From NCBI GenBank assembly GCA_002812745.2, contig NCSJ02000350.1:1-42810 (forward strand): a DNA stretch of 42,810 nucleotides, in the 5' to 3' direction. Positions 33,551 to 42,810 of the stretch are shown in pieces. A model generated the notes under the pieces. That model worked only from the letters and a program-made list of their open reading frames with translations. It did not search any database and was not told the origin of the DNA. The translations under genes were made by a program, and so were the position numbers. Each line of letters starts with the position of its first letter. The stretch's first letter is position 1. This stretch comes from Scytalidium lignicola. Lineage: Eukaryota; Ascomycota; Leotiomycetes.

Positions 33551-34189
33551 ATGATCTCAGCAACAGAGGCAAACGAAAGTACAAAGTACTTCACCCACGA
33601 ATGGAGCATCACAATTCCAACTCGCCCTAGGTTAAAATATGTTCATGTTACCCCCAAAATTAGCTCCAAGATGCTCGAACTGACCATGGATCCAAAAAAT
33701 CACCCATACTTTGAACACGGCCGAAATAAAGTATGGGACGAAGCTGCTATGGAAGATTTCACAAAGATCTTCGCGGATGGGTACAGAGATGCGAAAACTA
33801 AATACGATAGACTAGCTTTCTTAGTGGAACTCGATAGCGAAGCCATAGGATTTGTGAACTTGCGGTGTTTGCCACCAGCAGGACCAAATAATATCGGACT
33901 GCTGTTCACGGAGAAGGCCCGTGGAAAAGGCCTTGGGAAGTTTACTATGCAGTTTATTTTGCAGTTGGCAAGGAACATTGGGATTGAGAATCTTGAGGCA
34001 GGAACTATGAAGGTGAATCAACCGATGCGGAAGTTGATGGAGAGCCTGAAGATCCCGGAGAGAGAAGAGAACAAGGAAGATCCAGCAAGGGGGGTAATTG
34101 TTGCAGAGATATTGTATACGATCCCAGAAGCTGTGTCTTGGGATGATATTGATATGATCGTGGAGTTTGGACCTGAGGCGTTTGCGTAG
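33551..34189 (+). CDS. GNAT-family N-acetyltransferase
   Basis: Single exon, 212 residues from the ATG at 33551 (GTG at 33536 is in frame but unlikely in a eukaryote). The central part has the GNAT order: LAFLVELDSEAIGFVNL (beta strands), then NIGLLFTEKARGKGLGKF with the acetyl-CoA loop R-G-K-G-L-G at about 124-129. NIGIENLEAGTMKVNQPMRKLMESL follows, as in the alpha3-beta5 region of ribosomal-protein and small-molecule acetyltransferases. The substrate is unknown. Two decayed relatives lie at 8330-8466 and 11511-11735, so the family has been duplicated locally. No signal peptide, so presumably cytosolic. Appears intact. Confidence 0.85.
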   Translation: MISATEANESTKYFTHEWSITIPTRPRLKYVHVTPKISSKMLELTMDPKNHPYFEHGRNKVWDEAAMEDFTKIFADGYRDAKTKYDRLAFLVELDSEAIGFVNLRCLPPAGPNNIGLLFTEKARGKGLGKFTMQFILQLARNIGIENLEAGTMKVNQPMRKLMESLKIPEREENKEDPARGVIVAEILYTIPEAVSWDDIDMIVEFGPEAFA

Positions 34190-35085
34190 AGATAGAATTG
34201 ATGGTCCTTGGTAATTATATATTAGACGTACAGTACAGTATTAATGCAAGCAAACAGTAACTAAACCTAAAATGGCCATGTCGTTCAAATAACTCTATTA
34301 ATTGTTAATTACAATCATAAACTCTTAAACATGACCTCACTCTACCAGAACAGGGGAATAAAGTGTTATAGTAATTATGCGTTACAAAACTCTCCGGGTC
34401 CACATAGCGTATGAATTTTAAAGAACATGCGTTCTTGATACGAATCAAAAAAACTGCTTCTTAAACCCTTTCTGTCTTAGTTAAACCCTTCCTCTCGATC
34501 CCACTCTCATGTGGCATCTAACCTCCAGTACAGTATATCCGTGTGCATGAGAGGTTGACGAGAAGGTTTTCGTTAAGGACAGGAAATCGAAATATTGTCA
34601 CCTGAGCCCCATTTGAAGGATCTGGATTACGAGTTTATGCCTTTATATTGTAATATATGAAAACGTATTTATTGAATACAGACATAGTATCCAAAGTATG
34701 TTAACCTTCTAACATATATCGGATATAAACATGCTATCCAAAGTATGTTAAATGTAAACCTTTCAACGTATCGTAATGGGAATTACGTATTTGCCTTGGT
34801 GAACATTTCATAGCGATATAGCAAGAGTCATCTTGAGGGGTTGTCAAATATTTAGACCATGTTGTGTATAGTTCAATCCCACAGCAAGTTGCCCTTTTGA
34901 CTGACCATGAAAGTTTAGATGAAGGTTTCAGAGAAAATATAAAAAAGCGGGGCGAATCAACCAACCTTTCTCCACTTTAAATGGCCCCTTTTTCTAATGT
35001 CGGACTCTAATAAAGCTGGAGTTCGCGGTGAGAGGTGACGATGGGTTATGCGTACTTAGGGGTGCTTCGCACCCACAGGAATAAG
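34190..35085. other. Intergenic region with a short direct repeat
   Basis: A 17-nt word (tatccaaagtatgttaa) occurs at 34688-34704 and again at 34736-34752, about 48 bp apart. No gene is supported. Some protein-like frames near 34994-35209 are out-of-frame continuations of the zinc-finger relic. Confidence 0.5.
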
Positions 35086-35640
35086 TTACTGTATTGTTAA
35101 GCTGTAATTCAGGGGTTTCGGTGCTATTCGCGCGCTGCGCGACCTCCGGCCGCTTGCACGATGTGTGGAGAGGGCCTGTAAGGTGGAGGTGCAACCTTGC
35201 AGTGGACATCCAAGTTTAGTTGGCGGTGACCGTTTTATCCCTTTTGACGTCTCTTGCAAGCGTCGAAGCCGGGCTACCCAATAGCTGTCCTTCTTCTGCT
35301 CTCTCTTGACGGCAATGGGGGCATGCATGCGTTACATATGCTATGTGAATAGATCTCTGCGGTTAAAAAGGCCACCCTGAGACTCCGAGATGTGGGTGCC
35401 TCGCCTACAGCTACCAAGTTGGCAAACCCAATAAATGAGCTTCAAATGCTGCAACATGACATGGCTTTTCCATTCGTTCTTGGAGATAATGGTTGAGCTA
35501 CAGCCTGCGAAGGAGAAGATTCAGACAAAAGCACTAGTGTGTTCACTCGCGACATGGTGGTGTAGTGCAAAGGCATTAGTGAAACCCTCATCGCATGACT
35601 TACAGTTGTAGGCCGACTTCTTGCTAGCCTTTTAGCTGTA
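35086..35640 (-). pseudogene. C2H2 zinc-finger protein relic with several stops
   Basis: One minus-strand frame reads YNCKSCDEGFTNAFALHHHV, then SKNEWKSHVMLQH and LIYWVC. It continues FNRRDLFT, RMHAPIAVKREQKKDSYWVARL and IKRSPPTKLGCPLQGC. These are the spaced C2H2 fingers and inter-finger segments of a common fungal multi-finger protein family. The frame is broken by TGA (35523-35521), TAG (35343-35341) and TAA (35334-35332). The TAG and TAA stand where Gln is plausible, consistent with C-to-T mutation of CAG and CAA. No start, and the C-terminal part drifts. A dead gene. Confidence 0.65.
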
Positions 35641-35867
35641 AGATGGCTAGCTACACTCAGTAGTTGAAGATGAGAGACCCTAGCCTGCGATCGAACCACT
35701 CCGTGACAGCTATGGGGGATCCGAGGATCTTTAGATTATTTAGGGGTAAGGTGAATCTCAGAATCTCACTCAGAATCCGAGACATTCTCTCGCGGCAATG
35801 CTATCAGCGCGATGCTTTCTATGTGTTTACACACATGTATCACAAAATGCCGTCTCGACTTGCCAGG

Positions 35868-36166
35868 AACACATAAACATAAGGGATATAAAAGTGACAC
35901 CGCATCATGAATCATTTGAAGTTGAAGTTAAAAGTTCCGGACAGGTTTTAGAAGTGCCTAGCGATAAAACATTGTTGCAAGTCCTCAGCGAGGCTGGCTT
36001 TGAGATAGAATCAAGCTGTTTAACTGGTAATTGCGGCATTTGCATGATTGACTATTGTTCCGGCAAAGTTGTGCCTCGAGGGGTTGCATCGGAGGAAGAA
36101 CAGAAATCACAAAGTTTGCTGAGCTGGGTGGGTCGTGGAAATGGAAGAATTGTTGTGGACTGCTGA
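35868..36166 (+). pseudogene. Orphan 2Fe-2S ferredoxin domain of a phthalate-dioxygenase-reductase-like protein
   Basis: The frame reads SGQVLEVPSDKTLLQVLSEAGF, then ESSCLTGNCGICMIDYCSG and GNGRIVVDC. It matches the C-terminal plant-type ferredoxin domain of vanillate/phthalate-dioxygenase reductase-like oxidoreductases, with three cluster cysteines (C-x4-C-x2-C). The fourth cysteine, expected in 'LSCVSRG', is Trp here (LSWVGRG). The flavin and NAD domains that should precede it are missing; upstream sequence is unrelated. It is a truncated gene fragment that would not hold a normal cluster. An ATG at 35798 is in frame but precedes non-homologous sequence. Confidence 0.6.
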
Positions 36167-36601
36167 AGTGTCCTGTTAATATAGCACTTTGTTATTCAGT
36201 TATTATCGTTTGGCTCATTCACAGGGAAAGAGCTGTTGAAGTAGCCTCCAGTGTGCCGTCATGAACCATATTGACCTCTCATACGTTGTTAAAGTAAATT
36301 ATAACTCGAGGACTGTCCTACAATTCCCACAGTGTTGGTACAAACAAAGACAGCACTTATTTTACGAACGTATCAGCGATGCACTTGATCTGGGCATAAC
36401 AAGAGATACAAGATTATCATCTTAACATTGCATTAATGTATCATTCATGAAATATATGATAATTGTATGTATGTAATTAAAAAGTGCGAGTGTAATACTA
36501 CTTTTTCGGCAATAATTGCAAAATTTCGTTAGATTTAACTTAATACTCAAAGTCAGCCTTTTAATCACAACACGTAGATAAGAGGCATATCTTCGTATAA
36601 A
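36167..36601. other. 3' flank of the transporter gene
   Basis: AT-rich; nothing recognised beyond the likely polyadenylation region of the minus-strand transporter. Confidence 0.45.
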
Positions 36602-38240
36602 TCATCGAGTGTAAATGAAGAATACGTTTTCCCTATCGGTGAGATCAAGGAAGGCGGCCTTCTCCCGCTCACGCTCAACGTCCTCCTCTGTCCACCCATT
36701 GTCAGCAATCAATTTCTCCAGCTCTGCCTTCTTTTGTCTGTTCCAACGTATATTAACGTAGGCCATTGCAACGCAGCATATCATCATTACCACGGTTAGA
36801 ACTACAATGGCTGCCTTGCCAGGGATATAGCCAGGCGCATTCTGAGGTAAGAAGATATAAGTACCAACAACGGAGCCTACACCAAAGGTGAATAGGGTAA
36901 AAGAGTTGACGGTAACCTTCTTAGTGTGGCCACCGGTGTTACTGGCATTCCAGGCGTAACAGAGTGGGAAACCTGGAGCGGACAGGTTTTGGAACAGCTG
37001 TGCGAACTGAAGCACGCCTTTCTGTCCTGAGTACTGCATGGTGGTCATGATAATCATGCCGATGAGCGTGGGAAGAGTGAAGAGGAGAATCAGAGTCATA
37101 CGATCATTGATACGGTCCGAGAGCCAGCCGACAGCGACGACAGCAACACCACCGATGGCGGCACGGGGCATATCAAGCAAGAGAGTTTGACGGGAAGTCC
37201 AACCAAAGCTCTTGGTGATGATGTTGCTGAAGGCCGAGTTGCCACCATTGGGAACGCCAATGCACATGATGATGATGAACATGATCCAAGTGCGAATGTC
37301 TTTAAAGGTCTCGACAATCTGGTATCTCTTGATATGCTTGTTGTGTGTACCAGCCTGGTCAAGACGGACACGCTCAAGCGCAGCTACTTTCTCCTCTTGT
37401 GACAAGAAGCTGGCTGTAAGGGGGGAGTCAGGAAGGAAGAGAACAACCAGGATGCCATTAACGATAGCAAGTACACCAAGTATAAGGTACAGGAGCTTCC
37501 ATGACGCGATAGTGCCCTTGTAGAAAGTAACCCCGTAGGCGACAGCACCGCCGACTACAGAGGTGCTGAGATTTCCGGCATAGAACCAGCCGATACGAGA
37601 AGCACGCTCATTCTGTTTGTACCACATGCTAACGATAAGAATCAAACTTGGAGAGACACACGCCTCGAGCATACCCAGAAAGAAGCGAAGGGCGTAGAAG
37701 CCTGAGAAGTTGTGACACACGGCGTGGAGCATGACAAGAGCACCCCAGATGATGATGTGAACGCCAAGATATTTGGCAATGGGGAATTTCTGACCGATAT
37801 ACTGGGTGGGAAACATCCAAATGAGGAAACCCATGTAGAACGCCTGGGCAACGTCGTTGTACCAGATGCCGGTGACGGGGAAGTCCATAACGGATGCATA
37901 GGACAAGATATTTTTATCTAAGAACTGAGTGAAGTAGACAAAGATGAGAAGAGGCATGACATGAAGATCCTAAAGAAAGAGCATTTAGTGACTTTCTTGA
38001 TTGGGCGCTTACAATTTTGGATTGACTTACAATCTTTCGTCGGAGGCGTCGATAATACTTGTCATCGAATTGCTGGGCATGGGTACCCGCCAGCTTGAGC
38101 GCATCATCGCCATCGAAGGGTTCAACTTCCCCCTTTACAACTGGCGTGGTGGTTATGCTGGCCTCAGTCTTGGTCTCATAGACTGTTGGGTTCTTCTCCT
38201 CATCAATGGCAATCATCGGGGAAGGCGGTACCTGAGTCAT
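36602..38240 (-). CDS. MFS transporter, anion:cation symporter (Dal5/allantoate-permease) family
   Basis: Two exons on the minus strand, 38240-38031 and 37969-36602, with a 61-nt GTAAGT...TTTAG intron, give 525 residues. The cytosolic N-terminus ends in YYRRLRRKIDLHVMPLLIFVYF, the family hallmark before TM1. Then come FLDKNILSYAS, the TM4-5 region FFLGMLEACVSPSLILIVSMWY, the central loop and about 12 hydrophobic spans. Signature GWLSDRINDR lies between TM8 and TM9. The family imports organic anions such as allantoate, nicotinate or related carboxylates across the plasma membrane with protons; the substrate here is not predictable. It lies next to an orphan reductase fragment, with no intact catabolic gene. 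Appears intact. Confidence 0.88.
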
Positions 38241-39658
38241 GGTGGGTAGGTAAAAGCCAATAAGTAGAAATGTAGAGAGAACTCAGTGAGCTTTGTCAGT
38301 CCCTACGGTGTCTTTCCGAGCAACTTATATACCCTCGTCTAGAAAGTAAGGCACAAGGAGCACATTGGTATCATCCTCAGGGAAGAATCCTCGGGGAGGT
38401 CGTTATCATTGCCAGAGTCTATCATTACTACAAGCAGAGCAAGTTCGACATGACGATGTGTAGCCCGATGATAAAGAAAGCGATATGTCAATCATACTTC
38501 CGACCCAATGAGAAAGAGAAACACGCCAATACCGATCCTGGCTCCCAGAGGGGGGCTGACGGTTGTCTACGCCCGCCCCCTTATCGAGGCCGGCTTAAGC
38601 TCCACCGAGTGCATTCCCGCAGCCTTATCGATATCAAGGCTCCCCCGACGTGGTTAGCATCTAAGCCATAATAAGAGTCCTTGCAACATCCGACTATCGT
38701 GCGACCAGTGAAATAGTATTAATATTATTATTTTAATGATTCTCTTGCATTGCTATTAATTACCCGTGATCATTATATGGGTATGAGAACATATGAGAAC
38801 ATAAGTTATAACTTGTTTTCTCAAATAGAGTTCACAGCATCGAAGCAACCTAAAGATAAGCTTCTATACCTCGTAGATCGAAAAGATATAAGATAAGAAG
38901 GACGTAACTATGCAACCCAGAAGCAAAATAGCTACTGCGGGGTAGAACTCCCACTTTTCCTTCACGCTGAACATATGAGGAAGGAGGATAAAGATATCAG
39001 GATAATAACCGCCGTCTCTCCTTTGAAGAAGTGCACATCGGTTCGTTAGAAGAGACGGTTAAACCGGCAATATTGGCGGACCAAGACATTAGCTATCATG
39101 ATAATGATAATTGGCAGTGATGAAGGTTGCATTGTGGGCACAATACTTGTTTGATAACATACGGAACTAAAGAATTACAAGCTGCGATCACTGGAACGTT
39201 GCGAGCAAGAGGCCGATCACCTATGGTCACGTGTTATGCCAATCTCAGTTGCATCTGAATTGTGATATATGACAATGGCATACGACCGTGGTTGTTGTTA
39301 TTGAGTGTAATTATAGCAATATGCATGTGCTTATCACTGGTAATGGTGTAGTAAGCAACGCCTATGCTGAACAAAATTGGAGAGCTTACCTTTGACAGCC
39401 TAATATTAGTACGTAAGCGTACATCACCGTGTAAATTCCTGGTATATAGCTTATCGAAGGTCCGTGAAATTTCCTGAAATCGTAAGCAAGGCCACGTGAT
39501 GACTTATCCCATACATTTTCGGCTTGCTTGGCAAATGTGAAATCGCCTGTAAATGCCGCAATAAGTACATTTGGATAAGATTCCCCTCATGAACAGGCAC
39601 TTATCCTCGTACAACACCCCCTTTCCTATCAACTTACGATTTAACCCCCTAATTTCGG
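38241..39658. other. Upstream region of the transporter
   Basis: About 1.4 kb with no gene. A GC-rich block (38540-38660) stands out from AT-rich surroundings. Several GATAA/TTATC words occur in the first 700 bp, as might suit a nitrogen-regulated permease, but such words are common by chance in AT-rich DNA. Confidence 0.4.
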
Positions 39659-40165
39659 ATGTTGAACCAGTATATCGTAACTGAGGAACATGTCCATGAA
39701 GCGCAAAGGGCTGGCCTTAAGGCTAAAAAGGATGAACAGCCGTTAAATACTGTTAAATCCTATGGTAATAAGCAAAGAGAATGGCAGGTACAGTTTAGCC
39801 TTATCCTTTCTTCCTTCAAAGTCATTTACCAGCTATTTCTAAAGATAGTATTGTACACTATGCATCTTTGAGGATAGTAGCTCTTATGTCTGGCCAGATA
39901 AAGAGCTGGTAATGCCTGACAAGCTGGCTGTGTAACTTAAGGAGGATATCCTTCTCCGGCGAGTAAAGCTACTTACAGGCTACAAACTACATCTCTTAGC
40001 TAGCCAGAAGAAAAACCAGTAAGAAGAAGATGTTAAAGTACTTACTAAGGCTTAGGTTTTGTTAAAGGCTTTACAATTACCCTTATAAGAGATCTTGTAA
40101 TTACTTGTAGATGATTATAATGATTATAAATCTCTAACTCTTACCTCTAAGGTAAGATCTACAAA
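39659..40165 (+). pseudogene. Decayed Crypton-type (Ndc10-like N-terminal domain) recombinase start
   Basis: The frame from ATG 39659 reads EEHVHEAQRAGLKAKKDEQ and then NTVKSYGNKQREWQ, followed by a GTACAG donor-like site. About 90 bp on, another frame reads WPDKELVMPDKLAV and LKEDILLRRVKLLTGYK. The pattern 'NT-K-Y--KQ-EW ... K-L--F--E-IL-R' is what I know from fungal Crypton/Ndc10-domain proteins. The second part is interrupted by TAA or TAG at least five times, each where a Gln codon would fit, as RIP produces. The sequence then fades into extreme AT-richness. Assigned from motif memory only. Confidence 0.4.
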
Positions 40166-41062
40166 CAAGCTTCCAGAAAGCTCTTTACTAACTAGAAATA
40201 TTATAAATACTTATATTATAATTGTTATAAAGTTGTAAAAGCTTTAAGTTATGTATAAAAATAATAATATAATAAACTTATAAGAAGAAGTTATTTGTAA
40301 CTTTCTTGATTAACAAGGATATTAACAAAGTAAGATAAACAAGGAAAACTTTTATGATTATAGTATAAATAGTATTTAAGCTAGTTATACCCTTTAATAA
40401 TAATATAAGATTTAAAATATTCTGTTTCATAGATTAATTTAAAGTCTACAAAACTTGTAAACATATGTAAATCTTCTTTTTAAGTATTATTATCTCTTAT
40501 ATAAAGAGAATTATTATAAAATAAAGTTTGTAAACTTGTCCTTTCTTAAATATCCTTCTTTAAAAGGCTTTACTCTATATAATTACTTAATAATTCTTCT
40601 TTAAGATAAGAAGATAAATAAGAGTATAAGAAAGGAATTTATAAGTTCTTTACAATATAAGGATCCTCTTTATTATATATAAAGAACTTTAATTTAACTT
40701 TTATTCTAATGCTTTTATATTGTAAATAAAGTTCTTCCTTCTTTTGAATATTAAAAACATTAGTATAAGATTAAAGTTCTTGTTAAACAAGATTATAAAG
40801 TTAAAATATCTTATTTTATATAATTAATGAAGACTTAGTATGTTTTTAAAAAGGCTAGATTAACCTTAACTCAGAAAACATACTTCTTATAAAGTGTTAA
40901 AGTTTAATATATAAAGGTTCAAGATATATTTTTAAGTTAAATATTATAAGTTAATTATTAGAATTATAATGTATTTTATCAAGTATATCTTACTTATACT
41001 TCCTTGTTAGTTTATATAAATTACAACTAGGTTTTTNTTCTTNTACAAGTGATTACTTTTTG
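40166..41062. repeat. Extremely AT-rich, RIP-like degraded DNA
   Basis: No reading frame survives; TAA/TTA/AAG words dominate. It looks like the decayed body of a transposon continuing from 39659. Two ambiguous bases (41037, 41043) lie in T runs. Confidence 0.6.
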
Positions 41063-41067
41063 CTATG

Positions 41068-41311
41068 TGTTAGAGCCCGGATCGCAGAGCTTGGGAAGTG
41101 CATGTGGTGCGCTAGGCACGTGAACAGAGTATTAAGATAGGGGCTCGCTTCAAGAGTGCACAGGACCCAACGTATATAAGGGTAACCCAAGCAGTTATTA
41201 TGATTTGGATTCTTCAGGAATTAGTTTGGAGAATAGAATAAGCTTAATTGTTGGTGTTACCGCCTCCCTGATTGTGATTCATTGTCTTCACCTCGGACTC
41301 AATCTATAACA
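41068..41311 (+). mobile_element. Solo LTR with 5-bp target duplication
   Basis: A 244-bp block of normal base composition starts TGTTAGAGCC and ends CTATAACA (inverted TGTTA/TAACA ends). It is flanked by identical CTATG duplications (41063-41067, 41312-41316). A TATATAA box lies near 41173-41179. The surrounding DNA is heavily AT-shifted while this block is not, so it inserted after the surroundings decayed. The strand is assumed from the TATA box. Confidence 0.85.
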
Positions 41312-41316
41312 CTATG

Positions 41317-42471
41317 AATTACTTATAAGCTCTTTTTACTTCTTCAACAGCAAATTTAGCTGTGGATTAAGCAATAGAAGGCTTACTTCAAAGCTTAAGC
41401 ATAAAGATGTTATTAAGAGTAAGGTAAACTTAATAAAGATGATTTAGCAAGTAATAGTTTTATTAAATTGCTAAAGCATTTACAATTTGTTTTATTACAA
41501 GATCTTGTTGTTTTATAATTTTATTATCCTTCCTTGTTATTCTTTGCTCATAATCCTTTTTACAAACCAGTTTAAGAAGAGTTTACCTTTATAGTTTAAT
41601 CAGATACAATTGTAAAAAAAGCCGCAAAATTTGATTTTACAACATATATTACTTGAAATCAATAACATGTTACAAAGTACTTATAAAGTTATTCTTCATA
41701 ATAACAACTGGCTAGTTAATAAACCTGAACATAGAATTAAGTATCAAGTTAAGATTAAATTAGAATATATTCAACCTAATCTCAATGATTTTATTTAAGG
41801 TTAAATCCTTATAACTATAATCAGTTATGTTAAGCTTCTACAACAAGATCTTTCACAAATACAATTATAAATCCCTCTTTAAACAACTTAAATATCTTCA
41901 CAAACTCTACTATAAGAATATTCACAAATTCCTCTACAAGAATCTATATTATCTTCTATTCTACAAGCTTCAGTTGATAGACTAGTTTTATCTTCTAATA
42001 CTTCTTCTAAATCAGTATCCTATCTACTAATCTTTATATCTTTAGTATCTTTTTTTACAGTTAAAGATATGTAGAGAGAGTAGAAGGAAGGAATTGTAAA
42101 CTAGTTATCTTTAAAAGAATTAGAAGAGAAATGAGGAAGTTGATAATGTTCAGGAAATAAGATAAGAGTGTAATTCTCCTGTTAAAAGGTAATTTAGGAT
42201 AAGATTACAACTTATATAACTTATGGAAAAAGTGAAGAAGAAGTTATTTTTGAGTTAAAAGTAATAAGGGCTAATCACAGCCTTTAACATTTTATTATAA
42301 AGTTTAAACAATGTTAACAACAACAAGATATAACTAGAATATAATGTTTTATTATAAGAGGATAGTTTNAAAAAAGGACATTAGAATATATAAGGACAGA
42401 GAGAAAGTCTTCTAAGAAGAATTCCTACTTAAATTACATTTATAAAACAATATAATAACTTATATATTTGT
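41317..42471. repeat. AT-rich degraded repeat DNA
   Basis: Continuation of the decayed region on the other side of the solo LTR. No frame or RNA gene is supported. An ambiguous base sits at 42369. Confidence 0.6.
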
Positions 42472-42646
42472 TGTTATGATATCCTGTGTGTTACCTTAAA
42501 CACCATCTTGTTTATTACACGTGACTTCCCTTTTTGGTAGTCTACTAGTTAACTCTCTTTACTTGTATATGTACATAGTTATTATAACACTACAATATAT
42601 TTGAGTAACCTTGATTACACAACCTCTTGTTGTGCTTAATTCAACA
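42472..42646 (-). mobile_element. Second copy of the LTR found at 15709-17200, RIP-like mutated, with a TA scar
   Basis: The minus strand starts TGTTGAATTAAGCAC and ends GATATCATAACA, and matches the split LTR at 15709-17200 along its whole length. Nearly all differences are C-to-T or G-to-A in this copy. At the site where the other copy carries the Tc1/mariner element, this copy has TA-TGTACA-TA instead. No 5-bp duplication flanks it, so it may be one LTR of a longer element continuing to the right (42647-42810 would be the internal end) rather than a solo LTR. Confidence 0.75.
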
Positions 42647-42810
42647 GGTTATACACTTTAATAATAATGTAATTAGGCTAACTCTTCTTTTATGTCGATT
42701 ATGTTGATTAACACCCTTTTTTGTCTTTGTTTACCTATATCCATGTGTCTAGCCATCACCTTCAGCATAACTGATGATTCTGGAACTATAGTTCTTCCAA
42801 AAGACTAAAG
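42647..42810 (-). mobile_element. Possible internal end of an LTR retrotransposon
   Basis: If the adjacent LTR is a 3' LTR, this stretch is the end of the internal region. A minus-strand frame contains MARHMDIG, weakly like the RHIDIRYH motif at the end of copia RNase H. The evidence is thin, and the element would continue beyond the window. Confidence 0.25.

Noticed and set aside
40166..42471. CRISPR-like or satellite array
   Set aside because: The repeated look comes from extreme AT bias; no unit of fixed length recurs.

Overview
This is nuclear DNA of a filamentous ascomycete (Pezizomycotina; the closer group cannot be fixed from sequence alone). The genes carry short introns, mostly 50-90 nt, with GTRNGT-like donors, CTAAC/CTGAC-like branch sites and YAG acceptors. 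The protein families are typical of such fungi: HET, Clr5, bZIP with a DUF3425-like tail, LaeA-like methyltransferase and Dal5-type transporters. Repeats show C-to-T/G-to-A decay that looks like repeat-induced point mutation (RIP). There are no prokaryotic features and no assembled operons. Seven ambiguous bases sit beside A/T runs.

Layout. 1-235: 5'-truncated LINE tail running off the left edge. 700-1783: NmrA-like reductase. 2142-5144: a divergent pair of paralogous multi-spanning membrane proteins ending in the same KPxWLDWLG peptide. 5925-8234: HET-domain protein. 8913-10746: Clr5-domain regulator with one in-frame TGA. Two relics of a GNAT acetyltransferase lie at 8330-8466 and 11511-11735. 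12980-14149: orphan GC-rich single-exon gene. 14640-15530: decayed coding relics. 15709-17200: solo LTR with a 1.3-kb Tc1/mariner element nested inside. 17206-19140: gene-poor, with a tRNA-like segment. 19141-23088: divergent O-methyltransferase and LaeA-like methyltransferase. 23521-24567: tandem-GFA protein. 25317-26424: splicing factor Cwc24. 27758-29658: bZIP/DUF3425 regulator. 30664-31501: short-chain dehydrogenase with a nonsense codon. 32039-33008: frameshifted conserved fungal gene. 33551-34189: intact GNAT. 35086-35640: C2H2 zinc-finger pseudogene. 35868-36166: orphan ferredoxin domain. 36602-38240: MFS anion transporter. 39659-42810: very AT-rich, RIP-like repeat land with a tyrosine-recombinase-like relic, a clean solo LTR with target duplication, and an LTR related to the one at 15.7 kb.

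How it fits together. Cwc24 is the one clear housekeeping gene; most of the rest is accessory. I see no polyketide or peptide synthase, so the methyltransferases, reductases and transporter do not form a recognisable metabolite cluster. The clearest history is in the repeats. A solo LTR was hit by a Tc1/mariner element. A second LTR copy in inverse orientation at 42.5 kb has, at the same position, a TA-6 bp-TA scar that matches an excision footprint after C-to-T decay. Stop codons explainable by C-to-T changes also appear in non-repeat genes. The least explained intact genes are the divergent membrane-protein pair next to the HET gene and the orphan gene at 12980.
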